Assembly (NCBI RefSeq): GCF_026151205.1 | Contig: NC_087081.1 | Location: 5,327,246 to 5,391,245 of the forward strand | DNA length: 64,000 nucleotides | Direction of reading: 5' to 3' | Source of the DNA: Bolinopsis microptera | Lineage: Eukaryota > Ctenophora > Tentaculata > Lobata > Bolinopsidae | Shown: piece after piece, positions 24,601-36,600 of the stretch | How positions within the stretch are numbered: the first letter of the stretch is position 1 | Layout: each line of letters starts with the position of its first letter | Position numbers and translations under genes: made by a program | The notes under the pieces: generated by a model | Told to the model about the DNA's origin: nothing | Database searches by the model: none | Seen by the model: the letters and a program-made list of their open reading frames with translations, nothing else

Positions 24601-27600
24601 ATGTAAGGTATAATGTAACGTTATAGCTCTAGATGTAAGGTATAATGTAACGTTATAACTCTAGATGTAAGGTATAATGTAACGTTAACTCTAGATGTAA
24701 GGTATAATGTAACGTTATAGCTCTAGATGTAAGGTATAATGTAACGTTATAGCTCTAGATGTAAGGTATAATGTAACGTTATAGCTCTAGATGTAAGGTA
24801 TAATGTAATGTTATAGCTCTAGATGTAAGGTATAATGTAATGTTATAGCTCTAGATGTAAGGTATAATGTAACGTTATAGCTCTAGATGAAAGGTATAAT
24901 GTAACGTTAGCTCTAGATGTAAGGTATAATGTAACGTTATAGCTCTAGATGTAAGGTATAATGTAACGTTATAGCTTTAGATGTAAGGTATAATGTAACG
25001 TTATAGCTCTAGATGTAAGGTATAATGTAACGTTATAACTCTAGATGAAAGGTATAATGTAACGTTAACTCTAGATGTAAGGTATAATGTAACGTTATAG
25101 CTCTAGATGTAAGGTATAATGTAACGTTATAGCTCTAGATGTAAGGTATAATGTAACGTTATAACTCTAGATGAAAGGTATAATGTAACGTTAACTCTAG
25201 AAGTAAGGTATAATGTAACGTTATAGCTCTAGATGAAAGGTATAATGTAACGTTATAGCTCTAGATGTAAGGTATAATGTAACGTTATAGCTCTAGATGT
25301 AAGGTATAATGTAACGTTAACTCTAGATGTAAGGTATAATGTAATGTTATAACTCTAGATGTAAGGTATAATGTAACGTTAACTCTAGATGTAAGGTATA
25401 ATGTAACGTTAACTCTAGATGTAAGGTATAATGTAACGTTATAGCTCTAGATGTAAGGTATAATGTAACGTTATAGCTCTAGATGAAAGGTATAATGTAA
25501 CGTTATAGCTCTAGATGTAAGGTATAATGTAACGTTATAGCTCTAGATGTAAGGTATAATGTAACGTTATAGCTCTAGATGTAAGGTATAATGTAACGTT
25601 ATAACTCTAGATGTAAGGTATAATGTAACGTTATAACTCTAGATGAAAGGTATAATGTAACGTTAACTCTAGATGTAAGGTATAATGTAACGTTAACTCT
25701 AGATGTAAGGTATAATGTAACGTTAACTCTATACGTAAGGTATAATGTAACGTTATAGCTCTAGATGTAAGGTATAATGTAACGTTATAGTTCTAGATGT
25801 AAGGTATAATGTAACGTTATAGCTCTAGATGTAAGGTATAATGTAACGTTATAGCTCTAGATGTAAGGTATAATGTAACGTTATAGCTCTAGATGTAAGG
25901 TATAATGTAACGTTATAACTCTAGATGAAAGGTATAATGTAACGTTAACTCTAGATGTAAGGTATAATGTAACGTTATAGCTCTAGATGTAAGGTATAAT
26001 GTAACGTTATAGCTCTAGATGTAAGGTATAATGTAACGTTATAACTCTAGATGAAAGGTATAATGTAACGTTAACTCTAGATGTAAGGTATAATGTAACG
26101 TTATAGCTCTAGATGAAAGGTATAATGTAACGTTATAGCTCTAGATGTAAGGTATAATGTAACGTTATAGCTCTAGATGTAAGGTATAATGTAACGTTAT
26201 AGCTCTAGATGTAAGGTATAATGTAACGTTAACTCTAGATGTAAGGTATAATGTAACGTTATAGCTCTAGATGTAAGGTATAATGTAACGTTATAACTCT
26301 AGATGAAAGGTATAATGTAACGTTAACTCTAGATGTAAGGTATAATGTAACGTTATAGCTCTAGATGTAAGGTATAATGTAACGTTATAGCTCTAGATGT
26401 AAGGTATAATGTAACGTTATAACTCTAGATGTAAGGTATAATGTAACGTTAACTCTAGATGTAAGGTATAATGTAACGTTAACTCTAGATGTAAGGTATA
26501 ATGTAACGTTATAACTCTAGATGAAAGGTATAATGTAACGTTAACTCTAGATGTAAGGTATAATGTAACGTTATAGCTCTAGATGTAAGGTATAATGTAA
26601 CGTTATAGCTCTAGATGTAAGGTATAATGTAACGTTAACTCTAGATGTAAGGTATAATGTAACGTTATAGCTCTAGATGTAAGGTATAATGTAACGTTAA
26701 CTCTAGATGTAAGGTATAATGTAACGTTATAGCTCTAGATGTAAGGTATAATGTAACGTTATAGCTCTAGATGAAAGGTATAATGTAACGTTAACTCTAG
26801 ATGAAAGGTATAATGTAACGTTAACTCTAGATGAAAGGTATAATGTAACGTTAACTCTAGATGTAAGGTATAATGTAACGTTAACTCTAGATGTAAGGTA
26901 TAATGTAACGTTATAGCTCTAGATGTAAGGTATAATGTAACGTTAACTCTAGATGTAAGGTATAATGTAACGTTATAGCTCTAGATGTAAGGTATAATGT
27001 AACGTTAACTCTAGATGTAAGGTATAATGTAACGTTATAGCTCTAGATGTAAGGTATAATGTAACGTTAACTCTAGATGTAAGGTATAATGTAACGTTAT
27101 AGCTCTAGATGTAAGGTATAATGTAACGTTATAGCTCTAGATGTAAGGTATAATGTAACGTTATAACTCTAGATGAAAGGTATAATGTAACGTTATAGCT
27201 CTAGATGTAAGGTATAATGTAACGTTATAGCTCTAGATGTAAGGTATAATGTAACGTTATAGCTCTAGATGTAAGGTATAATGTAACGTTAACTCTAGAT
27301 GAAAGGTATAATGTAACGTTATAGCTCTAGATGTAAGGTATAATGTAACGTTATAGCTCTAGATGTAAGGTATAATGTAACGTTAACTCTAGATGTAAGG
27401 TATAATGTAACGTTATAGCTCTAGATGAAAGGTATAATGTAACGTTATAGCTCTAGATGTAAGGTATAATGTAATGTTATAGCTCTAGATGTAAGGTATA
27501 ATGTAACGTTATAGCTCTAGATGTAAGGTATAATGTAACGTTATAGCTCTAGATGTAAGGTATAATGTAACGTTATAGCTCTAGATGTAAGGTATAATGT

Positions 27601-30600
27601 AACGTTATAGCTATAGATGAAAGGTATAATGTAACGTTAACTCTAGATGAAAGGTATAATGTAACGTTATAGCTCTAGATGTAAGGTATAATGTAACGTT
27701 AACTCTAGATGTAAGGTATAATGTAACGTTATAGCTCTAGATGTAAGGTATAATGTAACGTTATAGCTCTAGATGTAAGGTATAATGTAACGTTAACTCT
27801 AGATGTAAGGTATAATGTAACGTTATAGCTCTAGATGTAAGGTATAATGTAACGTTATAGCTCTAGATGTAAGGTATAATGTAACGTTAACTCTAGATGT
27901 AAGGTATAATGTAACGTTAACTCTAGATGTAAGGTATAATGTAACGTTAAAGCTCTAGATGTAAGGTATAATGTAACGTTAACTCTAGATGTAAGGTATA
28001 ATGTAACGTTATAGCTCTAGATGTAAGGTATAATGTAACGTTATAGCTCTAGATGTAAGGTATAATGTAACGTTATAGCTCTAGATGTAAGGTATAATGT
28101 AACGTTAACTCTAGATGTAAGGTATAATGTAACGTTATAGCTCTAGATGTAAGGTATAATGTAACGTTATAGCTCTAGATGTAAGGTATAATGTAACGTT
28201 AACTCTAGATGTAAGGTATAATGTAACGTTATAGCTCTAGATGTAAGGTATAATATAAGGTTAACTCTAGATGTAAGGTATAATCTAAGATGAGAAGTAC
28301 GAATGAGTCGGACTTTTCAATTTACTCGTATCGTACGTACTTTTAAATTCTACTGAAAAGTTCTTCTTCTAGAAATCGATGGAAGAGTTCTAAATCGCTT
28401 GTTACGGACTAATATAGAGCGTTTTCAAAAACTTGTGTTTCTATATTCCAATCTTCGATTAACTTAGAGTTTAACTTTAAAAGAAACAAGCTGTTTAAAT
28501 AAGTAAATTGTCTAGTAATTTAGTAGAATTTTTGTTTTACTTTTAAATGCTTGCCTGGCCTAAGAATTCTGTGTTTAATTTGTTCGCGAACGGTATATTT
28601 TGTCTAACATCGGCAATTAACAATTACATTTTACAACGGCCCCGATGATAATAATTCAAAAACAAAAAAATTCTATCTGAATCGTACGTCGTATGAGTCG
28701 GACTTTTCAAAGTTGCGTACAAGTACGTACTTTTCCCCCTAAACGAGTCCGTACTTCTCATCTTAGGGTATAATGTAACGTTAACTCTAGATGTAAGGTA
28801 TAATGTAACGTTAACTCTAGATGTAAGGTATAATGTAACGTTATAGCTCTAGATGTAAGGTATAATGTAACGTTAACTCTAGATGTAAGGTATAATGTAA
28901 CGTTATAGCTCTAGATGTAAGGTATAATGTAACGTTATAGCTCTAGATGTAAGGTATAATGTAACGTTAACTCTAGATGTAAGGTATAATGTAACGTTAT
29001 AGCTCTAGATGTAAGGTATAATGTAATGTTATAGCTCTAGATGTAAGGTATAATGTAACGTTATAGCTATAGATGAAAGGTATAATGTAACGTTATAGCT
29101 CTAGATGAAAGGTATAATGTAACGTTATAGCTCTAGATGTAAGGTATAATGTAACGTTATAGCTATAGATGAAAGGTATAATGTAACGTTATAGCTCTAG
29201 ATGTAAGGTATAATGTAACGTTAACTCTAGATGTAAGGTATAATGTAACGTTATAGCTCTAGATGTAAGGTATAATGTAACGTTATAGCTCTAGATGTAA
29301 GGTATAATGTAACGTTAACTCTAGATGAAAGGTATAATGTAACGTTATAGCTCTAGATGTAAGGTATAATGTAACGTTAACTCTAGATGAAAGGTATAAT
29401 GTAACGTTATAGCTCTAGATGTAAGGTATAATGTAACGTTAACTCTAGATGTAAGGTATAATGTAACGTTATAGCTCTAGATGTAAGGTATAATGTAACG
29501 TTATAGCTCTAGATGTAAGGTATAATGTAACGTTAACTCTAGATGTAAGGTATAATGTAACGTTAACTCCAGATATAAGGTATAATGTAACATTAACTCT
29601 AAATGTAAGGCACAAGTTAATGTTAATTGTTAACTTTAGATGTATAAAGGCACAAGCTAATGTTAACTCTAGAATATGTAATGTATAATGTAACGTTAAC
29701 TCCAGATATAAGGTATAATGTAACGTTAACTTTAAATGTAAGGTACAAGTTAATGGTAACTCAAATTGTAAGATACAAGGTAATATTAACTACATATTAT
29801 GATAGGAAAAAGTTTAAGGTTAAAGGTAAGGTTAACTTTAAATTTGAGGCAGAAGGTAACGAGTAATGTACAACGGAAGGGGACCATTCTCATAACAGGA
29901 GCGTCAACTTATCCGTAAGTAGCTTTGAACCGTTATAAAGACTTGAAATACCGCTTATAGAAGTCTCGATACAATCCTTGGTAGTCCTTTTCGATATTGG
30001 TTGAAATCCGTATTCGTTAATCTTAAGCAAATATTTGAATAAATTTCTTTCGTCTTCTGAACTTGAGATCTTTCCTTCATAAGCCCGATTATTAGTTGAG
30101 AACTAGTAGCGTCGTTGTTTACAATTACTGAGATTCGGCAGAGAGACTGGTGCCACCCGATAAGCCGCTCAGGCGCTTAGCTTATAATAACATCTACGAC
30201 ATTCAAATGCATTTTAAAGCAATTTGCCCTTGAGTATGATAATTATAACCAGTTTTATCGTGTTCGGCGTCCTCGGAAACATAGGGTTACATGATTTTCG
30301 CTTCGATTTTCATCAACAAAAATCCTTCTATTTTAAAATCTCTGGCCCAGCTGCCTGCTGAGTTTCAAAAGGTGATACCAGATCGAGATGCTGCGATAAT
30401 TGCGCAGCTCATCTTAATTGGATCCAATTACACTTGATACACTATATTATTCCATATAAGGCCTGGTCAGGAAGCTTGAGCTCTGGTGACGTCACGAGAT
30501 ATCCTAGTCAGCATTCGACACGTTACGAATGTGATCACGTGACCAAGGATTTACGAATCAAGGTCACGTGATAGGATTGGCGGTCACGTGACTTCAGTTA

Positions 30601-33600
30601 ACTGAAGTCAATTATCCCTTATATGGCACAAGTAGCTGCAACTGATCAGCTCTTAATTGGGCTGCAATCATTGACAGGCCTATAATTATTCATTTTTCAA
30701 TGACCGATATCTCGATTTTTAATAGGATTAGAGCGTAAAACGAATGCTTCCCGGAATCAGCACAATAAAGAGAACAAGATCCTGTTGGATTCTCAATTAT
30801 TCATCACCCACCGGTAGTCCCTAGAGAACCCCCCTTTACTTCTTAATGCACAGCTATGATATACAGAGTTGACATGTGAACTCTACCCTGTATCTAGCCC
30901 ATTTCTAGGTCAGTTAAATTCTACTGATGGATCACATCACTAATTATACGTCACTAATTGGTGACAAGGATTTCAAGGATTTTAAAGGATTTCAAAATAA
31001 AATGATCATTACAATAAACATTGTGTCGGATCTAAATTGGTGACATGATCTGATCCCTTGGGACCCCTAATAATGAGGGGGCTTGACCTGAACGGGCTTC
31101 ATTACCTGAACCTCTTGATTAAAAATAAATTCAATAACCAATTTCTAAAATCACTCGGTATAATTTTGAAAATTTCAAGGTCGATTGAATCTACTCACAA
31201 TATTATACAAATTTACAATTAAATGACCCAGGCTGAAATAGTTCAATGAATGGTGATTGGTATTTTCAAAACATAGTGGGTACCTGATGGTTGCAAGATT
31301 TCCCCCTTGACTTTGACAATAAGCTCTTGCATTCTCCAAACTCTTGTGATGGGGGACGAAGAAGTTGACTTCTGTAAAAACGTATTGTAAAATATATTGT
31401 AAATATTAACTGAAATTTCCTAAAACTTTGTGAGCCCTATCAAAAGCAATAAGTTGGCAACATTAAAATACATTTAACAATACAAATTTCTCCATCATCT
31501 AAAAATTAATTTAATCATTAATTTATTTGTTAATTAATTCTATTTATTAATTAATTTAATCAACATTAGCACCGTTAGTTTTCAGGTCCTCCGTCTGATC
31601 ACTGCAATCCTTGGACCAGTCCTCATCAGGATCATCACAGCCGAATGCTTTATACTGCAGGTGGTTTAACTTTAACTAATTAATCAATTATTTAATTAGT
31701 TGATGAGTTGATTATTAAAAAAACTGTCTAAACACGGTGGTTCAGCAACGTGCGAATATACAAACATATTGATTTTAGTTAATTATGTTGAATAGTTTTG
31801 ATTGGCATAATTTAAAATACAAAAAGCTTAATACTAATATGATAGTATTATTGCGCATAAATATTGATAATATGAGAAAAACCTCGTTATCACAGTTCAA
31901 CACAACGTAGTCTCCCTCTTTCAGAAGATCAATGCCATTAACGTTATCATACCCGTACAAATCGTGGTTAGACTGAAATGAAAAGGCGATTTTTGATATA
32001 GAGAAAAGTGGTCTAATATAAGGAACGAATAATTTTGAATTCAAGACTCGCCCGTCTCTGTTTCTGATTTTCGATCAGTGATAGGTAACATTATTTTAGT
32101 AACATAAAGGACAAAGTTAAATTCTACAAAGTTACAAAGTCACCATTAAAGCATTAAACCTTAGAACTACCAATAAATTTTTACAGAATGAAGTTCATAC
32201 AAATGGATTAAAAGTTATCCAAAAAGAACATCATTGCAAGACTTTTGAAACACCCTGTACAATAAATCTAACACTTACAGTTCCTATATTCTTAGTATCG
32301 CCGTAAAGGGAATTATAGTTGGTTGGCAGTTGCCAGAAGCCTGGAAAGGAAGATGCAGTCGTTAATTCGACTGTGATTCAATTGTGACAATTAATTTGTT
32401 CATTAAACACACTGACTAGGACCATGTATTATTACCTTTATCAAGAAAATTAGACAATAAGTACATCTTTGATTGACGAATCAAATCAAAAAACGAACTT
32501 GCAGAATTTAGACACCCGTAACCACTGTCATGAGGACATCTTATCAAGTCATGTCCACTTTTACTACAGCAAATGTTCGCATCGCAGTTGTAATAATTCT
32601 GAAATAATTAAAATTAAATCAAATGATTAAAACAATCAATGCTACTCAGTTAAACTTTAACGTCATGGAAGGTCCTTCCTGATTTCTTACGTAACCAATA
32701 AGACTGGCAAAGTTTATATATATATAAGACTGCCGACTGGCAGAATCTGATAATCTTCCACAGAATGGGCAACAAAATATGTGGCAAAAATAATCATAGC
32801 AGACTATAAGACTATTAGCTTATTACGAAGCCCAATAAAATGACAGATTCTGCGTTAAATGGTGGCATCTGCAAAGTACGTGCTTATTGTAGAGCTGAAA
32901 GGTACTTACCGAGTTAGCGTACTTACCGAGTTAGCGTACTTACCGAGTTAGCGTACTTACCGAGTTAGCGTACTTACCGAGTTAGCGTACTCCTGTTTAT
33001 ATTGGACCCAATTGTTGATGTAACAGCACCAGCTCCCCCCGTACATGGAGTACGGGTAGTCTTGCGGACACGCTACGAAAATTATAGATTTGAACTAAAC
33101 ATGTTAAATTAGCATAGTATAAAGAATAAGATTGGGTCTCATTAAACAATCATAAGCAAAAATATGTAGTAAGCTTTTTTAATTTATGGACAGAACGAAA
33201 ATCTCACGCAACGAATGATTAAAAAAATTTAATTCAAATTGTTGTAAGTGATAATTCATTGAAGGTGCTGTGGAAACATTTAATTATAATCACATAATCA
33301 CATAATTAATGCACTACAACAGCTCATTTATCTAAAAATATGAATATCCAGTACTCACATGATTTGGTGACTGGTTTCATCATGTCGGGTGTCCATATTG
33401 CAACAGCACGGCGTGTCACACGTGGTGGTAGCTTGCAGAAACCGTCCGGTCCCGTATCACCGCCTGGAATTAAAGTAAGGCCAAGATACACACAATTCTT
33501 TTAAAAGATAATATTCTTTTAGTTCTAGGAATTTAACTTATTATAAGCGCTTACCACTAGGAGGATCTTCACAAACAATCTGATAAACGGTATAAGCGGA

Positions 33601-36600
33601 GGGTCCTCCCCTTCCGTACCCGCTATAACAGTTGTTTGACTGTCCGTATCTCTTGTACGTGTTTCCGGCATCTCCAGACGTGACGCATTGTGTGTAGGAC
33701 TGGACAGCAAAGAAGGAGTACTCCTTTTGTACTGCATATTTCTGGCATTCCTCGATCGGGTTGTCAGAGTTGAATCTTACTCCGCCAGATATTGCACCCG
33801 CCCACCAACAACCACGACTTACTCGTTTACATGTTTCTGGAAAAATTAAGGTTCCGGTATCAAAACATGCTTGTTTGTGAACTACCCTAACCCTAACCCT
33901 CACCCTTATACGTAAACCAAACACTTATCCTCAACCTCATCGCAACCCTCACCCTTACCCTCACATTTAACCAGAGGTCCCCGACAACCCTCACCCTTAC
34001 CCTCACCTTTAACCAGAGGTCTCCGACAACCCTCACTCTTACCCTCACCTTTAACCAGAGGTCCCCGACAACCCTCACCCTTACCCTCACCTTTAAGCAG
34101 AGGTCCCCGACAACCCTCACCCTTACCCACACCTTTAACCAGAGGTCCCCGACAACCCTCACCCTTACCCTCACCTTTAACCAGAGGTCTCCGACAACCC
34201 TCACCCTTACCCTCACCTTTAAGCAGAGGTCCCCGACAACCCTCACCCTTACCCACACCTTTAACCAGAGGTCCCCGACAACCCTCACCCTTACCCTCAC
34301 CTTTAAGCAGAGGTCCCCGACAACCCTCACCCTTACCCTCACCTTTAAGCAGAGGTCCCCGACAACCCTCACCCTTACCCTCACCTTTAACCAGAGGTCT
34401 CCGACAACCCTCACCCTTACCCTCACCTTTAAGCAGAAGTCCCCGACAACCCTCACCCTTACCCTCACCTTTAAGCAGAAGTCCCCGACAACCCTCACCC
34501 TTACCCTCACCTTTAAGCAGAGGTCCCCGACAACCCTCACCCTTACCCTCACCTTTAAGCAGAGGTCCCCGACAACCCTCACCCTTACCCTCACCTTTAA
34601 CCAGAGGTCTCCGACAACCCTCACCCTCACCCTCACCTTTAACCAGAAGTCGCCGACAACCCTCATCCTTACCCTCACCTTTAACTGCAGAAGTCCCCGA
34701 CGTTCTTTAAAAAAATTAGATCTCCGAGCGTGAACCACATATAACAACTTATTTTCAGGAATGTACTATTACTATTATTATTATTAGAGAACTTTAAGTT
34801 CTACATCTTGCTCAGGGCGTGGGAATACGTTGAATAATTTATTAAAAGAGATACGTACCGAGTATTAGTAGTAGGACAAGCTTATTAGTGACTTACTCTG
34901 TGACTCAGTGACATATTTAGTGACCTATTAGTGACTTACTCTGTGACTTAGTGACATATTTAGTGACTTATTAGTGATTTATTATTGACTTAGTGACATA
35001 TTTAGTGACTTAGTGGCTTAGTGGCTCAGTTGGTTAATCCGCCTGGTATCATGCTTGAGGTACCAGGTTCAATTTCCGACTCTGTCACTAGCCGTGGGGT
35101 GAGCGTCGTCGACGCTCAGCTAAGGATCCTGAGTGGTCTATGCAGCCCCCCGGTCCACTCAGCCAAATACTCGAGAAATCGGGTGTGAGGGTTAAATGAG
35201 GAGCTGCCCATTGCAGCAAAGTCTCGGGCGAAGAAAGTATGGTACACACTACCTTAGTACCTTAACCGTCACTGGCCTAATGTATAATTGAATCCTTCGT
35301 CTTCCTGTAATTGGCTGGTTACACACTTGTGTAACAATGTGGCTGTTGGAATGTCCGAAGTAACATAAGTGTTGAGATTTAAAAAAAATTAGTGACTGAC
35401 TCTGTGTCTTAGAGACATTTTTTTATAATTTTTTTATTTTTTTATTTATTTTCTAATTTTATTTTTTTTATCTAGACACTTATTTTACTTCGGAGTATTC
35501 CAACAGCCATATTGTTACACAAGTGCAACCAGCCAATTACAGGAAGCCGAAGGATTTGTTTTTAGCCAGTGACGGTTAAGGTAGTGTGTACCATACTTTC
35601 TTCGCCCGAGACTTTGCTGCAATGTGCAGCTCCTCATTTAACCCTCACACCCGATTTCTCGAGTATTCGGCTGAGTAGACCGGGGGGCTGCATAGACCAC
35701 TCACGATCCTTAGCTGAATGTCAACGACACTCACCCCACGACCAGGCAGGCAGTGGGATTTGAACCCGCAACCTCACGATTGCAAAGCTGGCTAACCAAC
35801 TGCGCTACCTGGTCGTATTTAGTGACTTATTAATTACTTACTCTTGGTGGGAGTAGAACCGCTGACTGGTCTCACAGATGAGACAGCATCATTGTGCTTA
35901 GCAGCATATGCCACATTCTCAATACGAGTCCATTCAACAGGTCCAGTAGCTGTAAACAAAAGACGGCCCCCAAAGTTTGGTCCGTCATAGAACTCCCATT
36001 TTCCGTTACCATCTATTTTATACCGGGACGCTATGTTGTTGAAGTTTCTCTGTGTTAGATCCTCCACAGGACCACTGATTGAGAGGGTTCTGTCCCCTCT
36101 TTCTGCAGATGAGTAGTGCATACCTAACGTCAGTACGCCTGAGATGAAGCGATAGTTATATTACGTTGAGCTGGTGAAACCCTTAAATTAATAATAGTAG
36201 GATAGTAATAGACTTGATCTGAGTCAGCCCAGAGTCCAGACTTACTCGCCTGAATTTTTCGATCAAAGGAAATCAAAATATGGAGTATACGATTTGACCA
36301 AATTATAAAATTGAAGATAACTGACTTGCTTGAGAACAAGTTCCACTAGGACATTGTACGGACACTCCCGCACAGCACAAACTGTCTCTCTGAATCACAC
36401 TGCCGTCACATTTGTTACCCTGTAGATAGCTGAACTGCTCCTTGTTCGAGTCACAACAGTAATGTCCGTTGTAGTAAACGTTGGGATGGGAAGCAGGACA
36501 TTGAGATTCTGAAATGTAAGCAATACATTATGTTTTTATATATCTGTATTATAATTCAGAGGTGTTTGTTTTAGTATGCCCGCCCACATTGAAGCATTTC

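Larger units (their letters stand above)
22346..29735 (+). repeat. 30/32-bp minisatellite array, about 230 copies
   Basis: The unit is CTCTAGATGTAAGGTATAAT plus GTAACGTTA and a variable end: ...GTTAA makes 30 bases, ...GTTATAG (or TTATAA) makes 32. Both kinds are interspersed irregularly, with GAAAGG for GTAAGG as a common third variant. Copies decay toward the right end (29,560-29,850) into the arm sequence, which suggests growth from an arm-derived monomer. Two 153-bp inserts and a 482-bp MITE interrupt it. Each unit contains the palindromes TCTAGA and AACGTT. Confidence 0.96.
19986..30823. mobile_element. 10.8-kb foldback (Mutator-like?) element
   Basis: Both ends start TAGGGACTACCGGTGGGTGA in inverted orientation and are flanked by the same 9-mer. 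The arms match for about 1 kb: left 19,986-20,046 plus 20,911-21,850, right 29,856-30,823. The left arm is interrupted by an 861-bp MITE. Inside the arms lie minisatellite monomers, in reverse orientation on the left (about 340 bp) and forward on the right (about 7.4 kb). No transposase ORF is present. Long arms, a 9-bp duplication and tandem repeats inside the arms resemble non-autonomous Mutator-like or FB/TU-type foldback elements; the superfamily is inferred. It sits in intron 11 of the lectin gene. Confidence 0.9.

Noticed and set aside
22346-29735. CRISPR array
   Set aside because: Units of 30/32 bases are contiguous with no unique spacers, and the context is animal DNA.
33893-34747. 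A 284-codon minus-strand frame rich in Val-Arg repeats
   Set aside because: It is the 42-bp minisatellite read in a frame without stops; the array is intronic.
35740-35814. Functional tRNA gene on the minus strand
   Set aside because: The D stem is imperfect and the tRNA-like part is the head of a repeat with a second copy 400 bases away.
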